In this document: positions 5,582 to 5,891 of the stretch, one piece after another
Numbering within the stretch: the stretch's first letter is position 1
Layout: each line of letters starts with the position of its first letter
Source: an uncultured Lachnospiraceae bacterium
GTDB lineage: Bacteria; Bacillota; Clostridia; Lachnospirales; Lachnospiraceae
Length of the DNA: 5,891 nt
Direction: 5' to 3'
Assembly: GCA_910577655.1 (NCBI GenBank)
Contig: CAJTOW010000182.1
Location: forward strand, 1 to 5,891
The notes under the pieces: model-generated
What the model was told of the DNA's origin: nothing
The model's input: only the letters and a program-made list of their open reading frames with translations
Database searches by the model: none
Position numbers and translations under genes: made by a program

Positions 5582-5671
5582 ATTGGAAATACGGGTGAAA
5601 TAATTATGAGCTTCGATTCTTATTGAAATGAATTAGGATGCTGTGAAGCATATTTTGTAACTGAAAAAAGG
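5582..5671. other. Non-coding gap between two terminators
   Basis: I find no start codon with a ribosome site and no open frame of note here. A small stem ATGCT-GTGA-AGCAT (5638-5651) carries a GNRA-type tetraloop. TTGAAA (5623-5628) could be a -35 box, but no -10 box lies at the right distance. The stretch could be the body of a small RNA ended by the next hairpin, or simply spacer. Confidence 0.3.
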
Positions 5672-5714
5672 AAACCACAGATCAGTGGGAATATCCGACT
5701 GGGCTGTGGTTTTT
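5672..5714. terminator. Second, probably bidirectional intrinsic terminator
   Basis: AAACCACAG (5672-5680) pairs with CTGTGGTTT (5704-5712). Inside, CAGT (5683-5686) pairs with ACTG (5698-5701), with further pairs up to a small loop near 5691-5693. On the + strand the stem runs into TTTTTC; on the - strand it runs into CCTTTTTTC. This symmetry suits a terminator shared by converging units, or one ending a small transcript from 5582-5671. Confidence 0.78.
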
Positions 5715-5891
5715 CTTGAAATATAAGCAAAAGTGCATTTTCTGGTAAGTGATGGCGGCATGAAATAATGCTTCGAAAGGTGGAAATGCTACGTTTGTAA
5801 TGGGAAAGGTTGGTTACTGTTCACGGGGGTAATGTGCCGGAAGGTACGCTCTGGAAAAAGTTTTCCCCGGATTGCGGGTTTCGGATGCAGA
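5715..5891. other. Right-edge sequence without a recognisable gene
   Basis: No start codon here has a convincing ribosome site. An ATG at 5832 stays open to the window edge for 20 codons but lacks proper spacing to any purine-rich site. Reverse-strand frames open at the edge end at about 5795-5825 without a recognisable peptide. A short inverted repeat GGAAA-N4-TTTCC lies at 5853-5866. The stretch may be intergenic repeat DNA cut by the window edge. Confidence 0.3.
5811..5826. repeat. Possible partial copy of the intergenic repeat core
   Basis: GGTTACTGTTCACGG resembles the family core in a rearranged form: its reverse complement includes TGAACAGTAACC, close to CTGAACGGTTAC and GTAACAGTTCA. 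It could mark the start of another element running off the right edge. The match is imperfect, and chance cannot be excluded. Confidence 0.3.

Overview
The window reads as chromosomal DNA from a Gram-positive anaerobe of the Clostridia, most likely a Lachnospiraceae-type gut bacterium. I base this on strong AGGAGG-type ribosome binding sites, sigma-A-like promoters with 17-bp spacers, the flavour of the Pur proteins (for example SAHREPD in PurE and FCGVGYYGLKVHE in PurN), and a G/C-ending codon bias in the pur genes. The family-level placement is inference from recalled sequence style, not from a search.

Layout. Positions 1-325 hold no recognisable gene: a very long palindromic terminator (68-119), then a consensus-like promoter (182-210) with two copies of one operator, TACTATA-N3-TATAGTA, one inside the promoter and one just downstream of the predicted start, and a further 14-bp palindrome in the leader. 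This drives a MATE-family multidrug/cation antiporter gene (326-1669). Positions 1670-1943 hold a structured repeat element of about 130 bp bounded by 13-bp inverted repeats, followed by a second strong promoter (1839-1867). That promoter starts a purine-biosynthesis operon on the + strand: purE (1944-2456), purM (2581-3612), purN (3606-4211) and purD (4233-5516). The operon closes with a stem-loop terminator (5531-5581). From 5582 to the end I see no convincing gene, only a second, probably bidirectional terminator (5672-5714) and a possible fragment of the repeat family near the window edge.

How the genes work together. PurD, PurN, PurM and PurE catalyse steps 2, 3, 5 and 6 of de novo IMP synthesis. 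Step 4 (PurL/PurQ/PurS), the PurK that normally partners a class I PurE, and PurH, which often lies between purN and purD in Firmicutes, are not here, so the pathway must be completed elsewhere. The MATE gene is a separate, AT-richer transcription unit with its own regulated promoter and has no evident link to purine synthesis.

The main structural surprise is a family of short intergenic repeats built on the core GTAAC(A/C)GTTCA. It forms the borders of the element after the MATE gene, a perfect 13-bp hairpin inside the operon between purE and purM, and the stem of the operon's terminator. Two pairs of exact 16-bp matches tie these copies together. I found no clearly new multi-gene system; the genes are standard, and the interest is in the intergenic DNA.
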